Below are positions 1 to 8,192 of a stretch of DNA of 29,197 nt, piece after piece (the stretch's first letter is position 1; the number at the start of each line of letters is the position of its first letter). Location: NCBI GenBank assembly GCA_910579265.1, contig CAJTTE010000030.1, forward strand, positions 1 through 29,197, in the 5' to 3' direction. The translations under genes and the position numbers were made by a program. The notes under the pieces are model-generated. The model was given only the letters and a program-made list of their open reading frames with translations. It was not told the origin of the DNA and searched no databases. The stretch is from an uncultured Ruminiclostridium sp. Its GTDB lineage: Bacteria; Bacillota; Clostridia; Oscillospirales; Ruminococcaceae.

Positions 1-50
1 TTTCTCCTGTTGAATTTTTAAAAAATTTTGTCCAATATCATTGACAAACC

Positions 51-79
51 TACATATTTTCGTCACACATATCGGTCAA
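51..79 (-). promoter_or_regulatory. Candidate promoter for a gene beyond the left edge
   Basis: Read on the minus strand there is TTGACC, a 17-base spacer and TATGTA. Further along the same strand, at the window edge (positions 4-9), lies an AGGAG-like ribosome site. Together they suggest a minus-strand gene starting just outside the window. No coding sequence of it is visible, so this is only a candidate. Confidence 0.3.
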
Positions 80-228
80 AAACTTAAAAATTAACGTAAT
101 TTCGTTTAATGCATGACGGCTTAAAGGAAAAACGCAGAAATGCATGACAGTATGTGCATTTTTATAAAGTTCATTTATTTTGGTTAAAACTTTTCAAGCT
201 GCGGCTTCTCAGGTGTATACTAATCTTA

Positions 229-387
229 GAGCCTGTTTGGGATCCCGAAGCATGTAATTGCGCAGCAGACTTTGCGTATTTCGGGGCAGTTTTTCGCAGA
301 CATACTTGATGTAAATCAAAAAAAATAAACGGAAAAATACGCAAAAGGTGCAAGCAAAATGCATGCCGGGAGATGCCGAACAGGGCC
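229..387. mobile_element. MITE copy 1, 159 bp, IS5-like ends, TTA target duplication
   Basis: The ends are imperfect inverted repeats (GAGCCTGTT at the left, AACAGGGCC at the right) and the element is flanked by TTA on both sides (226-228 and 388-390). A second copy of exactly the same length lies at 26541-26699, with the same internal order: an AAGCATG block, a TTTCGNGGC block, a near-palindromic CTTGATGTAAATCAA block and a TACGC-AAGGTGC block. It has no coding capacity. The 3-bp TNA target and the end sequence recall IS427/IS1031-type members of the IS5 family, which is inference. Its right end lies 24 bp upstream of the -35 of the ribU promoter. Confidence 0.8.
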
Positions 388-410
388 TTATATAAATTTT
401 TTCTGCGGTA

Positions 411-439
411 TTGACAAATCCGTAATATCGGAATATAAT
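411..439 (+). promoter_or_regulatory. Consensus sigma-A promoter of the riboswitch-ribU unit
   Basis: TTGACA (411-416), a 17-base spacer and TATAAT (434-439), a perfect match at both hexamers. Transcription would start near 446, immediately before the FMN aptamer. Confidence 0.88.
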
Positions 440-450
440 ATAAACATAAT

Positions 451-582
451 CTGTTTCGGGGCGGAGTGAAATTCTCCACCGGCAGTAAAGTCTGCGAGCC
501 TGAAATTTCGCCGAACTGCGAATTTAAAGGTTGAATCGGTGAAATTCCGATACCGACGGTATAGTCCGGATGAAAGAACCAG
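451..582 (+). promoter_or_regulatory. FMN riboswitch (RFN element)
   Basis: The conserved RFN blocks are present in order: GGGGCGGAGTGAAATTC, CCACCGGCAGTAAAGTC, GCGAGCC, GAATCGGTGAAATTCCGAT, ACCGACGGTATAGTC and GGATGAAAGAACCAG. The closing helix P1 pairs CTGTTTC (451-457) with GAACCAG (576-582) with one mismatch. This aptamer binds flavin mononucleotide and normally turns off riboflavin synthesis or uptake genes. Here it sits between a consensus promoter and a terminator hairpin upstream of ribU, so control by premature termination is likely. Confidence 0.95.
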
Positions 583-603
583 AGGTGTTTAATAAACTGA
601 GAT

Positions 604-685
604 CTTTGCTTGTATATAAACCGGCAAAGAATTAAAGCTTAAACATTTTTGCGCCCCCGCTTATGTGGGAGCGCCGTTGTATTTT
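604..685 (+). terminator. Expression platform of the FMN riboswitch with attenuator
   Basis: A small hairpin pairs CTTTGC (604-609) with GCAAAG (624-629). It is followed by a GC-rich hairpin at 651-674, about 10 bp with one mismatch and a GCTTAT-type loop, and a U-rich tail (676-685). The second hairpin looks like the intrinsic terminator that FMN binding would favour. The exact antiterminator pairing was not worked out. Confidence 0.6.
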
Positions 686-776
686 AAAGTCATGATCGGC
701 ATAAATACGGCGGCGTCCTCATATTACGGGGGTTTTATGGACCCAAAAATCACACAGATTATGGAAAGGTGATTTT

Positions 777-1388
777 ATGACAACAACCGTAAAAAAAAGA
801 GTTCCCACAAGCGTCCGCAAAATTGCGGTAACGGCGATGCTGGCAGCCTTGGCTGCGGTGATTCAGCTTCTTGAAATTCCCGTTCCGGCATTCATACCTG
901 AGTTCGTTAAGCTTGACTTCTCCGAGCTTCCCGCATTGATCGCTTCCTTTGTGGTATCCCCCGTTGCCGGAATTCCCGTCTGCCTTATAAAAAACATAAT
1001 TAAACTGACGACAACTAATTCTGCGGGTGTCGGAGAACTTTGCAATTTCCTTTTAGGCATAGCGATGGTAGTGCCCGCCGGATTTATTTACAAGTACAGG
1101 AAGACGAGAACCGGCGCTTTGATAGCCTGCCTGAGCGGCTGCGTGATAAGTGCTGTTCTCAGCATATTTGTAAATTACTTTATCAGCTATCCTGTTTATT
1201 TTCAGGTTCTTGCCCCGGAAGAAGCCGTCTTAGGAGCTTATAGGGCTTTAAATCCAAATGTGGGAAACCTTTGGGATGCTCTGATATGGTTTAACGCTCC
1301 GTTTACATTTATAAAAATGCTTTTGGACTCGATTATTACATTTGTCATCTACAAACCGCTATCAAACGCTCTTAAAAGAGTATGGTAA
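777..1388 (+). CDS. ribU: Riboflavin transporter, ECF substrate-binding subunit RibU
   Basis: A 203-residue, very hydrophobic protein with about six membrane segments, the usual size of an ECF-transporter S component. It binds riboflavin outside the membrane and works with the shared EcfA/A'/T module, which is not in this window. Typical RibU signatures are the KLDFSELPALIASF stretch at about residues 45-58 followed by SPVAG, and LIKN about ten residues later. The short basic N-terminus (KKRVPTSVRKIA) is also usual for the family. The ATG has a GAAAGGTG ribosome site about 6 bases upstream. It is the only gene between the FMN riboswitch and a strong terminator, so it appears monocistronic and repressed by FMN. 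The riboswitch makes riboflavin the probable substrate. Confidence 0.92.
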   Translation: MTTTVKKRVPTSVRKIAVTAMLAALAAVIQLLEIPVPAFIPEFVKLDFSELPALIASFVVSPVAGIPVCLIKNIIKLTTTNSAGVGELCNFLLGIAMVVPAGFIYKYRKTRTGALIACLSGCVISAVLSIFVNYFISYPVYFQVLAPEEAVLGAYRALNPNVGNLWDALIWFNAPFTFIKMLLDSIITFVIYKPLSNALKRVW

Positions 1389-1503
1389 AGCGTACATGAT
1401 TGAAGCATGATTAAAGCCATTACTTAAGCGGCGATTTGCACCCGCTTTAAAAGAAAATACGACTGACAGTTCAACCTTTAGGTTAGACATAGCGTTACTA
1501 TCA

Positions 1504-1534
1504 CAGACGGCCGCTGAAGCGGCTGTCTGTTTTT
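1504..1534 (+). terminator. Rho-independent terminator of ribU
   Basis: CAGACGGCCGC pairs with GCGGCTGTCTG around a TGAA tetraloop (1504-1529) and is followed by TTTTT. An 11-bp GC-rich stem with U-tract on the plus strand makes this the strongest terminator in the window. Confidence 0.9.
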
Positions 1535-1612
1535 GTTTAATGCTTCGGCGAAAAACCGCCGTCTAAACCCGCGGAATAAAAATCTTGGGCAAAATAACGT
1601 CCTACGGTATTT

Positions 1613-2130
1613 ATAATAACCTAAGACAAAGTAAAGAGGAAAAATTATTTAAATGTCTGAAAACATTATATCCTTTCAGCGGAACCGCTCCGCTTAACTG
1701 AGCATCTCCGACAATATAATAACCTCGCACAGTCAAAAGAGGAAAATTTCATTTCAATTTATGAAAACATTGTATCCTTTCAGCGAAACCGCTCCGCTTA
1801 ACTGAGCCCCTCCGACAATATAATAACCTCGCACAGCCAAAAGAGGAAAATTTCATTTCAATTTATAAAAACATTGTACCCTTTCAGCGGAACCGCTCCG
1901 CTTAACTGCGCTCCTCCGACAATATAATAACCTCACCCAGCCAAAAGTGAAAGATTTTATTTCAATTTATGAAAACATTGTACCCTTTCAGCGGAACCGC
2001 TCCGCTTAACTGCGCTCCTCCGACAATATAATAACCTCACCCAGCCAAAAGAGGAAGATTTTTAGAGAATATATGAAAACATTTTACCGTTTTAATTGAA
2101 ACGTTCGCTTAGCTGACTTCTTTATAGGAC
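1613..2130 (+). repeat. 104-bp repeat array A, about 5 units, degenerate
   Basis: The anchor ATAATAACCT recurs at 1613, 1716, 1820, 1924 and 2028, giving spacings of 103, 104, 104 and 104 bp. Units contain an AAGAGGA block, a GAAAACATT block and AACCGCTCCGCTTAACTG. Compared in reverse complement, they match the units of the arrays at 11.0, 15.1 and 16.8 kb. Here the first unit still carries ATGTCTGAAAAC, but the 9-bp stem of the other arrays is eroded and the reading frame stops early at GCTTAA. The similarity among copies 2-5 suggests amplification after the decay. The array lies 3' of ribU in the same direction. Confidence 0.85.
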
Positions 2131-2872
2131 AATAGTAAAGATTTGACAGCCGCATTACCGCTATGAAAATATAAAAGAGATCATTAACAAATGAAAAGCG
2201 AAACAAGACCATTGTCACATTCGATTTACAAGTGTGAATACCACATAATATCCGCACCCAAATACCACAAAAAAGCGGTATAGTGCTAAACTATTAATGA
2301 CATCCGTCTTACTCCCGTTGCTTCTATAAAGTGATAACCAAGCCAACTTGCATTATAGTCATTTGATATCCGTTCCTGATTGTATCTTAAGATTTTTATT
2401 TAACTGCTTAAAACGGTGATTTTTTGTAATGAAGCTATAATAAAATGACTTCACAGCTTTAAATATGCCGCGCTAAACAAACCATGCACAAAATATTTAA
2501 AGCGATGAAGTCGATTTTTTATATGTTCTTCCGGCGGTATTTGTCCTTCCGGTTTCTCCATAATACACTATATCATATTTCCGACTGGCTTTCAATGGCC
2601 AAAACCGAAAAAAATAAAAAAATTTTAAAGCGTGTTTTTTTCGATGCCGATCAAAAAAACTGCGTTTAATAACCGACGCGTAAATTTAAGATAAATAACC
2701 TTTTTATATAAAAATCCGTTTAAGAGATGTTAAAACATTTTCAATAAGCATACCTTGGTTCCATTCTTCTTTACCAAGGATATAAGGATTAAAAGCGTTT
2801 CTGAAATAAAAGCTGTTTCCTTGAAAAAAGGTTTTATTTATAAAAACCCGCCTGCGGTCCTTCGGATAACCC
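2131..2872. other. Stretch without a convincing gene
   Basis: AT-rich sequence between the repeat array and the 3' end of the next minus-strand gene. A 61-codon ORF at 2484-2669 has no ribosome site and a composition unlike a protein. A 7-bp hairpin (CCTTGGT/ACCAAGG, 2753-2779) is present but has no U-tract. Nothing else is supported. Confidence 0.5.
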
Positions 2873-3628
2873 CTAATAAAGATCGCTGACCTGGGATGCG
2901 TCAATTATCTCATAACTTGCGGTAAGCGTTCCGTCCTCCTGTGTAGTGACCGTGACAAACACCTGTATAAGCTGATTCTCCAGAACCACATGATTGATTA
3001 TTCCGTCCGTAGGAACAATGTCATATGTATACTGCACCATTATTGTTGACGACGTACCGTTAAAAACCACGTCATACGCCCCTCCGCTGCCTATCTGGAC
3101 AGCGAGGCTGCTGCCGTCCTCGGCAACAATGGGCGTTATCTTCTGCACCTCCGTTTTCAGCGAATCCGTACCGTAAACCGTTGTGAGAGCCGAGTTTATA
3201 GCGGCGCCGTCACTGGTCATTTCCATTTTCAGATTGGTTACGGTGAACCTTGAAGTTTTCTGACCTTCAAAAAGCGTCTGCCCGAATCTCCCTTCGAGGA
3301 AGAAGCTGTTATCCTCAGGTCGTTTCTTTGCCTCAAAGGAAAACCAAGGATAAAATTCGGGTTTCCCGCTTTTAAGTGCTGCCTCGAGAAGCTCGTCCTC
3401 CGTAAAAGCTGTTGTAAGAAGGCTTTTGGAAAGCTCCTCCATCCTTTTTTCGTCGATATTTGAGCTGTACAGCCTTTTTGCTATCATGGAGGATGAATAT
3501 GAGGATTTAAGGGTCTCCTGATAATCGCTGACATATGTCAGCTCTCCTCCGGAATATGCAAAGTACAATACCCCCGCCAGAATACCCAGAACAAGAATAA
3601 TAAGCAATATAATGGTAATTTTTTTCAT
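2873..3628 (-). CDS. Exported or membrane-anchored protein, unknown function
   Basis: I do not recognise this 251-residue protein. Residues 1-25 (MKKITIILLIILVLGILAGV and following) form one hydrophobic segment after two lysines, without a lipobox Cys, so it should be a signal anchor or cleavable signal. The rest is soluble and rich in Ser, Thr and acidic residues. The N-terminal part (about 30-85) looks helical and the second half (about 110-250) beta-rich. It starts 9 bp after the end of the FkbM-type gene, and a GAGGTGTCAG ribosome site precedes the ATG. It is therefore the last gene of the minus-strand run glmS - DUF2262-like - FkbM - this gene. A surface or cell-envelope role is inferred only from the signal segment and the glmS neighbourhood. 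Confidence 0.75.
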   Translation of the reverse strand: MKKITIILLIILVLGILAGVLYFAYSGGELTYVSDYQETLKSSYSSSMIAKRLYSSNIDEKRMEELSKSLLTTAFTEDELLEAALKSGKPEFYPWFSFEAKKRPEDNSFFLEGRFGQTLFEGQKTSRFTVTNLKMEMTSDGAAINSALTTVYGTDSLKTEVQKITPIVAEDGSSLAVQIGSGGAYDVVFNGTSSTIMVQYTYDIVPTDGIINHVVLENQLIQVFVTVTTQEDGTLTASYEIIDASQVSDLY

Positions 3629-3637
3629 ACTGACACC

Positions 3638-4720
3638 TCAAATACAATAAAGATTTGTATCCCAAGCGGGAATATAAGGATGATGCCTTAAATAAAGCTT
3701 ATAACCGCCGTTCATTTCCTTTATCCTGAGCGGAAGCTCAAAAATGTCTTCCGTCCGGTGATAAACGGAAAGAATAAGCTTAGGCTTGTATTTTGAAACG
3801 GATTTATGAGCTCCTGAGAGGGCTTCTCTTTCCCCGCCTTCAACATCGATCTTAATAAGGGTGGGGATCTTATCCCCCAGTATCTCGTCCACCGTAACGC
3901 CCTGTACGGTAACAACAGGACCTCTGCCGTACTGGTTGCATGCGGAGCTGTTCCTTCCTCCGCTTTTTCTGAATTCGAGCTCCTTACGCTCGCTCCACGC
4001 CGCCGCATGTATCGGATGAAAAATTCCTCTGCCCAGAGCATAATTGCGTCTTACCATACGTGAAAAATTTTTAAAATCAGGCTCCAGAGCATATATTTCG
4101 TTAAACCGCTTTCCCGTAAGGCGTAAAAACTTTTCCACAGTATCCCCGTTGTATGCTCCTAAATCCACGTAGGTCTCGTTAAATCCGATATTTAAAAGAG
4201 AAATCGCCTCGGATTCCGGTGATTCGCATTCCCTGAGACTGGTTATATCTCCCGAGATTCTGTAGTCTATAATGCCGTCAAATACCTTTCTGGAAAAATC
4301 GTCCGCCAGAAGCCGCCGGGCCCTGTCTATTTTCTTTTCGTTGGCATTGACATACTGCTCATCAAAAACCGTTATATCTCCCTCGGAAACCACCGGTACA
4401 TCGGGCGCGTAAAGCTCATACCGCTGCGCCAGAGCATAGATTTTTTCCATCACATCGGGAAGGCAGCTTCCGAAGCATACAACGACAATAAAATCCTTGT
4501 ACATTTCCTCGATTTCGGACAACCTTCGCACCTGATAGCCCAGAAAACTGTGTCCTCTTACAAATTCGTCGCTTGCCATAAATTCGGCGGGCTTTATACC
4601 AAGGCCGTCCATAACATTCATTATTTTTTCGGCTCCGTCGCCCATGCCGTACATAACTATCGGCTTATCCGTTTCTTTTAGTCTTTGCCATACGCTGATC
4701 TTTTTATTTTCAGCTTCCAT
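3638..4720 (-). CDS. FkbM-family SAM-dependent methyltransferase
   Basis: Two parts are visible. Residues 15-100 carry a Rossmann-like region beginning IVMYGMGDGAEKIMNVMD, like the nucleotide-sugar-type N-terminal domain found on some glycan-modifying enzymes. Residues about 175-350 form the FkbM methyltransferase domain, with the SAM-binding motif YVDLGAYNGDTVEKF, the acidic residue in ALEPD, and KIDVEGGEREALSG near the C-terminus. Such enzymes O-methylate sugars or small molecules; the substrate here is unknown. An ATG at 4738 overlaps the stop of the upstream gene (ATGA), but it has no spaced ribosome site. The ATG at 4720 has AGAGGG seven bases upstream, so I chose it (360 residues); the longer form has 366. 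The overlap points to translation coupled with the upstream gene. Confidence 0.85.
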   Translation of the reverse strand: MEAENKKISVWQRLKETDKPIVMYGMGDGAEKIMNVMDGLGIKPAEFMASDEFVRGHSFLGYQVRRLSEIEEMYKDFIVVVCFGSCLPDVMEKIYALAQRYELYAPDVPVVSEGDITVFDEQYVNANEKKIDRARRLLADDFSRKVFDGIIDYRISGDITSLRECESPESEAISLLNIGFNETYVDLGAYNGDTVEKFLRLTGKRFNEIYALEPDFKNFSRMVRRNYALGRGIFHPIHAAAWSERKELEFRKSGGRNSSACNQYGRGPVVTVQGVTVDEILGDKIPTLIKIDVEGGEREALSGAHKSVSKYKPKLILSVYHRTEDIFELPLRIKEMNGGYKLYLRHHPYIPAWDTNLYCI

Positions 4721-4734
4721 ATCTTTACCCTCTG

Positions 4735-5565
4735 TCATCCTTCAATATCCGCGCTTTCCGGTCCGCCGTTTACATCGCCGTAAACCACGATCCAGTGCCC
4801 GAAAAACATATCGTCGTCAAGGAAGGTGGCGTTAAAGCCTCCCTCCGGATCGACACTGAATTCAGATAAGATGATCCTTTCCGCAAAGCTTTCCCTGCTT
4901 ATCGGATCGCCATCCTCGGCGGAATCCTCCTGCCAGTCATTAGCCAGCTCTGTAAGCTCTTCCGCGGCAAATGCTCTGAGACGTTTATCCCATTCGCTCC
5001 GGCTTGAGTATATTTTTTTAAAATAACGAAGAGCATTGTCGGCCGTATCTCCGTCATCCTCATCACATTCAAGATAAACGCTGCAATCACCGCCGGACAG
5101 GCTTACACTTCCGGAAAACCAGCTGTACCTGCGTTCAAGAATAAATTTTCCGCATTGTGAGTCGTTTATTTCGACAGGAAGGCAGTATCTTTCCCGAACG
5201 GCTTTGAGCTGCTCATTCTTTGCATTCCTGCTTAAAACTTTAGTAAGCATATAGTAGTTGGAACAACCGCGCGCCGCTTTTTGCAGCCTCCTTCGGCACT
5301 TTATTTTGTAAATCGTCAAGGGCTTCAGATTAAATATCCATTTCCCGCTGTCCTTATCCTCTGCCAGCCATAGCAAAACGCCCTTTTCTTCCTTAAATTC
5401 TCCGCTTTGCGTATTGACGCATGCGAGAAATTCGGCGCTTGGCTGCCAGATGCCCTTTTCCCACATTCCCGCGCCTCCCAGGGATTCTGACGTCAATACA
5501 AGCATCTCTGTTTCAGCGTCCTCATAATCTGCTTCAAATTTCTGGAAAGCCTTTTTAAATCCCAT
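4735..5565 (-). CDS. DUF2262-like protein, unknown function
   Basis: A 276-residue soluble protein with no signal peptide. The C-terminal 55 residues (ILSEFSVDPEGGFNATFLDD, then DMFFGHWIVVYGDVNG) look like the DUF2262 family, whose hallmark is an acidic stretch followed by a GH-I-V block. The N-terminal 110 residues contain aromatic-rich segments (EKGVLLWLAEDKDSGKWIF) and a basic patch KIKCRRRLQKAARG. No catalytic motif is evident. It lies 12 bp after glmS, and a GGAAG ribosome site precedes the ATG. Its end overlaps the methyltransferase gene by 4 bp. The family name rests on memory of the C-terminal pattern and should be tested with an HMM. Confidence 0.7.
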   Translation of the reverse strand: MGFKKAFQKFEADYEDAETEMLVLTSESLGGAGMWEKGIWQPSAEFLACVNTQSGEFKEEKGVLLWLAEDKDSGKWIFNLKPLTIYKIKCRRRLQKAARGCSNYYMLTKVLSRNAKNEQLKAVRERYCLPVEINDSQCGKFILERRYSWFSGSVSLSGGDCSVYLECDEDDGDTADNALRYFKKIYSSRSEWDKRLRAFAAEELTELANDWQEDSAEDGDPISRESFAERIILSEFSVDPEGGFNATFLDDDMFFGHWIVVYGDVNGGPESADIEG

Positions 5566-5577
5566 TTTATCTTCCTT

Positions 5578-7401
5578 TCACTCAACCGTTACCGATTTTG
5601 CCAGGTTTCTCGGCTTATCTATGGAGCACTGCCTGTCAAGAGCGGTATAATAAGCCAGCATCTGCAACGGGACAGCGGCAACCAGCGGCATAAGAAGATC
5701 GTCCGTTTCGGGAAGCCTGACAACATAATCCGCGATGTTGGAATTAACGTCCGCACCGTCACGGCATATAACTATGGTTTTTGCTCCTCTGGATTTGACC
5801 TGCTCAACGTTGCTTGACGTTTTGGAGTACAGATATGTTTGAGTTGCCACGGCTATGACAGGCATTTCCTCGTCGATAAGGGAGATCGTACCATGCTTGA
5901 GCTCTCCTCCCGCATAGCTTTCCGAATGTATGTAGCTTATCTCCTTAAGCTTAAGGCTTCCCTCCATACTGAGGGCATAATCGAGTCCGCGTCCGATATA
6001 AAGAAGACTTGAAGCGTTCATGATTTTGGATGCAACTCGCTGATACTGTTCCTTACGGTCAATACATTCCTGAATAAGCTCGGGGATCTCCAGAAGCTTT
6101 GACGTATACTCCTTGCATTTTGCTTCATCGAGCCGTCCCCTTGCATATGCCAGTCTTAGGGCAAACATATACATAAAAGCGCACTGGACCATATACGCCT
6201 TTGTCGAACATACGCTTATTTCGGGACCTGCCAGAGTTTTCATGGACATCTTCGCCTCGCGGTCTATGGAGCTTCCCGTAACGTTTACCGCCGCAAGGGT
6301 GTCCGCTCCTATTTCCTTGCCCAGCTTCAGGGCTGAAAGCGTATCTGCTGTTTCCCCCGACTGAGAAATGATAATCAGCAGATCGTCTTTGGTCAGAAGG
6401 GGTTTTCTGTACTTGAATTCGGAAGCTATGTCAACCGTAACGGGAATACGCGCGATATCTTCTATAACATATTTGCCTACCATTCCCGCATGCATGGCCG
6501 AACCGCAGCCCACGATATAAATATTTTTATAATTCCTAAGCATCTCGTCAGTCAGTCCGCATTCCTCAAAAGAAGGTATACCGTCGGAAATTCTGGGGGT
6601 AAGAGTGTTTTTAAGCGCGGCAGGCTGTTCATGTATCTCTTTAAGCATAAAATGCTCATAACCGCCCTTTTGAGCAGCTGTCACATCCCATTCCGCAATA
6701 TTGATCTCCTTTTCGATAACATTTCCGTGAATATCGAAGAACGTAACGCCGTCTCTTGTTACCTCCGCAATTTCTCCCGCATCTGGAAGATAATATTCCT
6801 TCGTGTACTCAAGTATGGCGGTCATATCCGAAGCGATATACATTTCGCCCCTGCCGATCCCGACAATGAGCGGACTTTCCTTTCTAACGGCAAAAAGCTT
6901 GTTTTTATGTTCGCGGAAAATTATTCCGAGGGAATACGCTCCCTCTAACTGCGCCACTGTCTGGGCTATGGTTTCTGTCGGATTTCCGTTGTAGTTATAG
7001 TCGAGCAGCTTTGCCACCGCCTCGGTATCTGTCTGACTTTCAAAGGAATATCCCTTATCTATAAGAAATGCTTTTATTTTACGGTAATTTTCAATTATAC
7101 CGTTATGAACAATGCTTATCCTTGCGTTTCCTATGGGATGAGCGTTGATATCGGACGGCTCGCCGTGAGTAGCCCATCTGGTGTGACCTATCCCCGCAAC
7201 GGCTTTAAGGGAAGGCTCTCTGTCCAGCTTAAGCGAAAGTCCCGAATCTATAGATCCTTTAGCCTTTACTGTTTTGATTTTATCGCCTTCAAAAACCGCT
7301 ATTCCCGCCGAGTCATATCCTCTGTACTCAAGATTTTTAAGAGCATTGACAAGTATCCTTTCACAGGCTTTTTCTCCTACATATCCTACTATTCCGCACA
7401 T
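5578..7401 (-). CDS. glmS: Glutamine-fructose-6-phosphate aminotransferase (isomerizing)
   Basis: GlmS makes glucosamine-6-phosphate from fructose-6-phosphate and glutamine, the entry step to UDP-GlcNAc for peptidoglycan. The 607-residue length is standard. The N-terminal glutaminase starts with the nucleophile Cys2 (MCGIVGYVG) and has RWATHGEPSDINAHP. Two SIS domains follow, with VGCGSAMHAG and SQSGETADTLSALKLGK in the first and IGRGLDYALSMEGSLKLKEI in the second. The C-terminus ends KPRNLAKSVTVE as in the family. The ATG is preceded by GAAAGGAAAGGG. It heads a minus-strand run with the DUF2262-like, FkbM and exported-protein genes. A promoter lies at 7609-7637, leaving a ~200-nt leader in which I see no glmS ribozyme core. 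Confidence 0.97.
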   Translation of the reverse strand: MCGIVGYVGEKACERILVNALKNLEYRGYDSAGIAVFEGDKIKTVKAKGSIDSGLSLKLDREPSLKAVAGIGHTRWATHGEPSDINAHPIGNARISIVHNGIIENYRKIKAFLIDKGYSFESQTDTEAVAKLLDYNYNGNPTETIAQTVAQLEGAYSLGIIFREHKNKLFAVRKESPLIVGIGRGEMYIASDMTAILEYTKEYYLPDAGEIAEVTRDGVTFFDIHGNVIEKEINIAEWDVTAAQKGGYEHFMLKEIHEQPAALKNTLTPRISDGIPSFEECGLTDEMLRNYKNIYIVGCGSAMHAGMVGKYVIEDIARIPVTVDIASEFKYRKPLLTKDDLLIIISQSGETADTLSALKLGKEIGADTLAAVNVTGSSIDREAKMSMKTLAGPEISVCSTKAYMVQCAFMYMFALRLAYARGRLDEAKCKEYTSKLLEIPELIQECIDRKEQYQRVASKIMNASSLLYIGRGLDYALSMEGSLKLKEISYIHSESYAGGELKHGTISLIDEEMPVIAVATQTYLYSKTSSNVEQVKSRGAKTIVICRDGADVNSNIADYVVRLPETDDLLMPLVAAVPLQMLAYYTALDRQCSIDKPRNLAKSVTVE

Positions 7402-7602
7402 AAACCCTTTCCTTTCAAAAAAATTACTTCCGCTTCACGGCCGCCTTTAAACAAAAATCCGGATATGATCATGCCTCCGGGCAAAAGTCCAAGACGTCTG
7501 ATCCCCCGGCAGCCGGTATTGTCCGCAACCCGTTAAAAGCTTATGAGAACCGGTATGTTTATCCGCAAAAAATGCGGCTTTTAAAATATCTATTCCTATT
7601 CA
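7402..7602 (-). promoter_or_regulatory. Long structured glmS leader
   Basis: About 200 nt lie between the predicted start of transcription and the glmS ATG. They contain a CCGC...GCGG hairpin (7563-7577) and, near 7449-7480, a CCGGA/TCCGG hairpin followed by ATTTTTGTTT that could act as a weak attenuator. The conserved blocks of the glmS ribozyme (AGCGCC, GACGAGG, ATCGA) are not seen. A different cis-regulatory element is possible but not shown. Confidence 0.35.
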
Positions 7603-7608
7603 TTTTAC

Positions 7609-7637
7609 AGTATAACACAAAAAATTTTTTTTTGCAA
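7609..7637 (-). promoter_or_regulatory. Promoter of glmS
   Basis: On the minus strand TTGCAA (7637-7632), a 17-base A/T-tract spacer and TATACT (7614-7609). The A-tract directly after the -35 also occurs in the promoter at 26815-26843. Confidence 0.7.
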
Positions 7638-7681
7638 GAAAAACCGTCATCATGATTTCCGCTGTTGTTTTTTGGCAACAT

Positions 7682-7837
7682 CGCACAATGATTGGGTGTG
7701 AATTAAGCAGTCAGATTTTTCGTCAGCTTGCATAAATCGGGCGCAGGAATACTGACGTATTTCAAGGAGGATTTGTGTAAGCTGACGGAATATATGCAAG
7801 CAGGCCGCACGCAAAGCCGTCAGGCGGTCATTGTGCG
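7682..7837. mobile_element. MITE-like element, 156 bp
   Basis: The ends are a 10-bp inverted repeat (CGCACAATGA at 7682, TCATTGTGCG ending 7837). Inside are GGAATACTGACGTATTTC, a near-palindrome, and repeated GCTGACG/CGTCAG-type arms, so the whole element could fold on itself. It has no coding capacity and no clear target duplication. Mobility is inferred from the architecture only. Confidence 0.5.
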
Positions 7838-7897
7838 GTATTGACTTTTATACGGTAAAATAAAATAATGTTTTTCACTTTTGGGCAATTAGGATCA

Positions 7898-8058
7898 GGG
7901 CGTGTTCGAGTAAAACAAGGCACATATCCTTTAGGCAAATCCTGCCGCTTGCTGCGTCAAAAATTTTTAAAGAATTATGATATCGCTGCAAAGCTTCACT
8001 CTGCAAGCGGCAAAAACATGCTTGAAAGCCTGCATATGGATTTTACGTGAACACGCTC
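7898..8058. mobile_element. MITE-like element, 161 bp, GGGCGTGTTC ends
   Basis: The left end GGGCGTGTTCGAGTAAAA and the right end TTTTACGTGAACACGCTC are inverted repeats with about 4 mismatches. The flanks are TCA and TTA, both fitting a TNA target. Size and end type resemble the 159-bp element at 229 and 26541, but the interior differs, including a GCCGCTTGC/GCAAGCGGC pair that could form a stem. A related but distinct family is likely. Confidence 0.55.
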
Positions 8059-8162
8059 TTATACGATCGCAGGGATACCTGAATGGTAAATCCGAATAGC
8101 CGCTTTTGTTCCTTCCGTCTTTTTTTCCTTTACCTGACCGTGATATAAAAGATTGCGTATCC

Positions 8163-8192
8163 TTGACACCTGCGGCGAACATATGATAAAAT
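8163..8192 (+). promoter_or_regulatory. Candidate promoter upstream of recQ
   Basis: TTGACA (8163-8168), 18-base spacer, TAAAAT (8187-8192). It would give a leader of about 450 nt to recQ that includes the small ORF at 8448. Confidence 0.45.

Noticed and set aside
1613..2130. CRISPR array
   Set aside because: The units are 103-104 bp and repeat over their whole length, with no unique spacers between short repeats. There are no cas genes in the window.
2484..2669. 61-codon plus-strand ORF
   Set aside because: It has no ribosome site, and its Phe/Lys/Arg-rich composition is what AT-rich non-coding DNA gives.
7402..7637. glmS ribozyme
   Set aside because: It would be expected upstream of glmS, but the conserved core blocks are not found on the minus strand.
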